Shown here: piece after piece, positions 23,270 to 25,164 of the stretch | Layout: each line of letters starts with the position of its first letter | Numbering within the stretch: the first letter of the stretch is position 1 | Made by a program: the position numbers and the translations under genes | Source of the DNA: JAFLUQ01 sp964537995 | GTDB lineage: Bacteria; Bacillota; Clostridia; UMGS1883 | Assembly: GCA_964537995.1 (NCBI GenBank) | Contig: CAZICW010000019.1 | Location: forward strand, 1 to 25,164 | Length of the DNA stretch: 25,164 nt | Reading direction: 5' to 3' | The notes under the pieces: model-generated | Told to the model about the DNA's origin: nothing | The model's input: the letters and a program-made list of their open reading frames with translations, nothing else | Databases searched by the model: none

Positions 23270-23430
23270 ACGGAAAGAAGATTTTTATTGCCGAAAGTCG
23301 CCTTGACCCGCTCGGGCAGAGAAAGCTGAAAGGAGGTTGCGCGGGGCGGAACTCCCGCAATTACGGCACGGAAGCGGAAAAAGGCATGAATGTTCCGGCA
23401 ATTAAATATATTAAAATAAAGCGTTAAAAG
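23270..23430 (+). ncRNA. Unidentified structured leader RNA of the aquaporin gene
   Basis: About 170 bases of untranslated leader precede the aquaporin ATG. ATTGCCG (23287-23293) can pair with CGGCAAT (23396-23402), closing a domain that holds a small CCC/GGG hairpin (23307-23316) and a TTGCG/CGCAA stem (23337-23341 with 23356-23360). An internal AGGAGG at 23331-23336 has no start codon at suitable distance. I cannot match it to a known riboswitch. The true ribosome binding site AAAGGAGG lies near 23427-23434. Confidence 0.45.
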
Positions 23431-23442
23431 GAGGAAATTTTC

Positions 23443-24138
23443 ATGGTAAAAAAGTTAATCGCGGAATTTATCGGAACAATGGTGCTTGTCATTATGGGCT
23501 GCGGAACCGCCATGCTTGTAGGCTGTTCGGCTGAAGCGGGCTGCGGATACATATTGACCGCTCTTGCGTTCGGGCTTACAATCGTAGGCATGGCATACTG
23601 TGTCGGCAACATTTCGGGCTGCCATATAAATCCTGCCGTTTCGCTCGGCGTTCTCATCAGCGGCGGAATGACCGTTACTGAGTTCGTCGGCTATGTTATC
23701 GCGCAAATTGTCGGCGCGCTTGCGGGCGCGGGCGTGCTTGCCGCCATATTCAATCTCGGCGGAGTGACGGACATGACGGGCGGCTTCGGTTCAAACGGCT
23801 TGGCGGGCGTAAACGGAAGCGCCGTTGCCGGATTGGTTGTTGAAATTGTGCTTACCTTCATATTTGTATTGACAATTTTGGGAGTAACATCGAAAAAGGC
23901 AAACCACGGCTCCTTCGGCGGACTTGTTATAGGTCTTACGCTCACTCTTGTGCATATTCTCGGCATCGGACTGACGGGAACCTCCGTAAACCCCGCAAGA
24001 AGCATAGGTCCCGCAATCGCGGCCGCAATTTCGGGCAATACCGAACCCATAGCGGCTCTTTGGGTATTTATTGTCGGCCCGTTGGTTGGCGCGGCAATCG
24101 CGGCGGTTGTTTATAAAGCCCTTGAAGCGGACAAATAA
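23443..24138 (+). CDS. aqpZ: AqpZ-type aquaporin
   Basis: A 231-residue MIP-family channel for water across the cell membrane. Six hydrophobic helices and both half-helix motifs are present: HINPAVSLGV (first NPA) and SVNPARSIGPA (second NPA, followed by the filter Arg). The histidine in TLVHILGIGLTGTS and the small residue before it match the narrow AqpZ selectivity filter rather than the wider glycerol channels, and there is no GlpF-type Asp after the second NPA. The length is normal. The ribosome binding site AAAGGAGG is strong. The gene is single, with its own promoter, a structured leader and a terminator, which suggests control by osmotic state or another signal acting on the leader. 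Confidence 0.94.
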   Translation: MVKKLIAEFIGTMVLVIMGCGTAMLVGCSAEAGCGYILTALAFGLTIVGMAYCVGNISGCHINPAVSLGVLISGGMTVTEFVGYVIAQIVGALAGAGVLAAIFNLGGVTDMTGGFGSNGLAGVNGSAVAGLVVEIVLTFIFVLTILGVTSKKANHGSFGGLVIGLTLTLVHILGIGLTGTSVNPARSIGPAIAAAISGNTEPIAALWVFIVGPLVGAAIAAVVYKALEADK

Positions 24139-24178
24139 ACATTTGCCGGAAAGCGCACGCAATTACTTTCACACAGCT

Positions 24179-24212
24179 AAAGCCCGCTTGATTTGTCAGG
24201 CGGGCTTTATCG
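24179..24212 (+). terminator. Terminator of the aquaporin gene
   Basis: AAAGCCCGCTTGA (24179-24191) pairs with TCAGGCGGGCTTT (24196-24208) around TTTG, with one G-U pair, followed by a short T-rich tail. Confidence 0.85.
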
Positions 24213-24268
24213 CGGAAAATTTTGCGCCGTAAAATTTGCAAAGGGGTATAGCAAAATCGAAAGGTTTG

Positions 24269-24277
24269 TGTTATAAT
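24269..24277 (+). promoter_or_regulatory. Extended -10 promoter of the HPr-kinase-like gene
   Basis: TGTTATAAT (24269-24277) is a perfect extended -10; the -35 region is poor. The start would fall near 24284, about 55 bases before the ATG at 24340. Confidence 0.6.
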
Positions 24278-24339
24278 AATTTCTGTGAAAATTCAACTTA
24301 TTATTTTTGCCGATGCAATACGGCGGAACGGAGCTTATT

Positions 24340-25068
24340 ATGCTGATAAAAATTGCCGAAATGATAATAGATATAAAATGCCGCTACAGTTATCTTCCGT
24401 GGCTCTGCAAGGACTATACCGTCGAGGACGGGGAGCCGCTGTTTGCTGTTGAAGCGAGCGAGGAAGCAATCGACAATGACATAAAAACTCTTACGGAATC
24501 GAACATGACCGTATATGACCGCGGCTATCTTGAGAGCGTTGAGGTATACAGGGAGCTGTGTCTTAAGGCACTGGAGTACGGAGCGATGTTCCTTCACAGC
24601 GCCTGCGTTGCCGTGGACGGCGAAGCGTACTGCTTTACAGCCGACAGCGGAACCGGCAAATCAACTCACATAAGGCTGTGGAAACGGCTTTTCGGCGACA
24701 GGGCGGTTATAGTTAACGGCGACAAGCCGCTGCTCAGAAAAAAGGACGGCGTTTTCCATGTTTACGGCACTCCGTGGTGCGGCAAGGAGGGCTGGAACGT
24801 AAACATCGGCGCTCCGATAAAGGCTCTCTGCCTTGTAACGCGAAGCGAAACGAATCGGATTGAGCCGATGGACGGCTCGAATGTAATTTTTACCGTTATT
24901 CAGCAGACAATACATCCGAGAACGACCGAGCAGCTTGAGCTTGTTCTGGATATAATGGACGGGCTGCTGTCGGCTGTTCCGATGTACAGGCTCGGCTGCA
25001 ATATGGAACCCGACGCCGCGAGAGTGGCGTATGAGGGCATGAGCGGAAAGCGCTGCGAAGGGAAATAA
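24340..25068 (+). CDS. HPr kinase-like P-loop protein of unknown substrate
   Basis: A 242-residue cytoplasmic protein resembling the C-terminal half of HPr kinase/phosphorylase and the kin found beside PqqD-like genes. A P-loop ADSGTGKST lies at 101-109 (Lys107), followed by VNGDKPLLR (Asp128), and YGTPWCGKEGWN further on. These motifs are shared by a broad family of orphan PEP-carboxykinase-fold kinases; the usual DD before KP is GD here. The N-terminal 90 residues do not match HPr kinase. The ATG at 24340 is preferred because GGAG (24330-24333) is six bases upstream; an earlier TTG or ATG (24307, 24313) has no such site. No partner gene (PqqD, radical SAM, HPr) lies beside it. Target and pathway are unknown. 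Confidence 0.75.
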   Translation: MLIKIAEMIIDIKCRYSYLPWLCKDYTVEDGEPLFAVEASEEAIDNDIKTLTESNMTVYDRGYLESVEVYRELCLKALEYGAMFLHSACVAVDGEAYCFTADSGTGKSTHIRLWKRLFGDRAVIVNGDKPLLRKKDGVFHVYGTPWCGKEGWNVNIGAPIKALCLVTRSETNRIEPMDGSNVIFTVIQQTIHPRTTEQLELVLDIMDGLLSAVPMYRLGCNMEPDAARVAYEGMSGKRCEGK

Positions 25069-25075
25069 TCAACGC

Positions 25076-25111
25076 AAAAAAATCATAGGGCAATCCGCCC
25101 TATGATTTTTT
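25076..25111. terminator. Bidirectional terminator between the kinase-like gene and tRNA-Val
   Basis: AAAAATCATAGGGC (25078-25091) pairs with GCCCTATGATTTTT (25097-25110) around five bases. It is A-rich on one side and T-rich on the other, so it can act on both strands. Confidence 0.88.
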
Positions 25112-25164
25112 GGTGGGAGTTATAGGGCTCGAACCTATGACCCTCTGCTTGTAAGGCAGATGCT
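25111..25164 (-). tRNA. tRNA-Val, anticodon TAC (5' part beyond window)
   Basis: On the minus strand the 3' part of a tRNA is seen: anticodon stem TCTGC/GCAGA with loop CTTACAA giving anticodon TAC, T-arm ATAGG TTCGAGC CCTAT, the acceptor strand ACTCCCA and an encoded CCA end at 25111. The 5' acceptor strand and most of the D-arm lie past the end of the window. Confidence 0.92.

Overview
The window looks like a chromosomal segment of an anaerobic, endospore-forming Gram-positive bacterium of the class Clostridia. The evidence is a SCIFF ranthipeptide precursor with its radical SAM maturase, three sporulation genes (a pdaA-type cortex deacetylase, spoIVB and sigH), S-layer homology domains, many sigma-A promoters with AT-rich cores, and strong AGGAGG-type ribosome binding sites. 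Placement below class level (for example a plant-polysaccharide-degrading gut lineage) would be a guess.

Layout. (1) 1-10449, plus strand: three large secreted proteins, each with its own promoter. They are an SLH-anchored beta-helix protein, a 1542-residue clan GH-A (GH39-like) glycosidase with several carbohydrate-binding modules, and a GH43-like enzyme carrying a copper-amine-oxidase-type stalk, three ricin-type lectin repeats and a discoidin-like module. Together they suggest cell-surface capture and trimming of a complex, perhaps arabinogalactan-type, glycan. (2) 10469-13893, minus strand: a two-gene FtsX/MacB-type ABC transporter behind a consensus promoter with a palindromic operator. 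(3) 14108-18570, plus strand: a TIGR04086-like membrane protein, scfA, scfB, secD and secF. scfA has a consensus promoter flanked by a perfect 10-bp inverted repeat, and an attenuator-like terminator lies between scfA and scfB. (4) 18639-21823: a pdaA-spoIVB pair of late forespore type, then sigH behind a strong promoter and a roughly 290-nt structured leader, then tRNA-Gly(CCC). (5) 21909-25164: a double zinc-ribbon protein, a divergent stalk-domain protein, an AqpZ-type aquaporin behind a second structured leader, an HPr-kinase-like P-loop protein, and the 3' part of tRNA-Val(TAC) at the edge.

The two items least explained by known families are the untranslated structured RNAs upstream of sigH (20785-21064) and upstream of the aquaporin gene (23270-23430). 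I do not recognise either as a standard riboswitch class. The SCIFF locus is a known type of peptide system, but its promoter and attenuator architecture deserves attention. No CRISPR array, insertion sequence, phage gene or obvious transferred island was seen.
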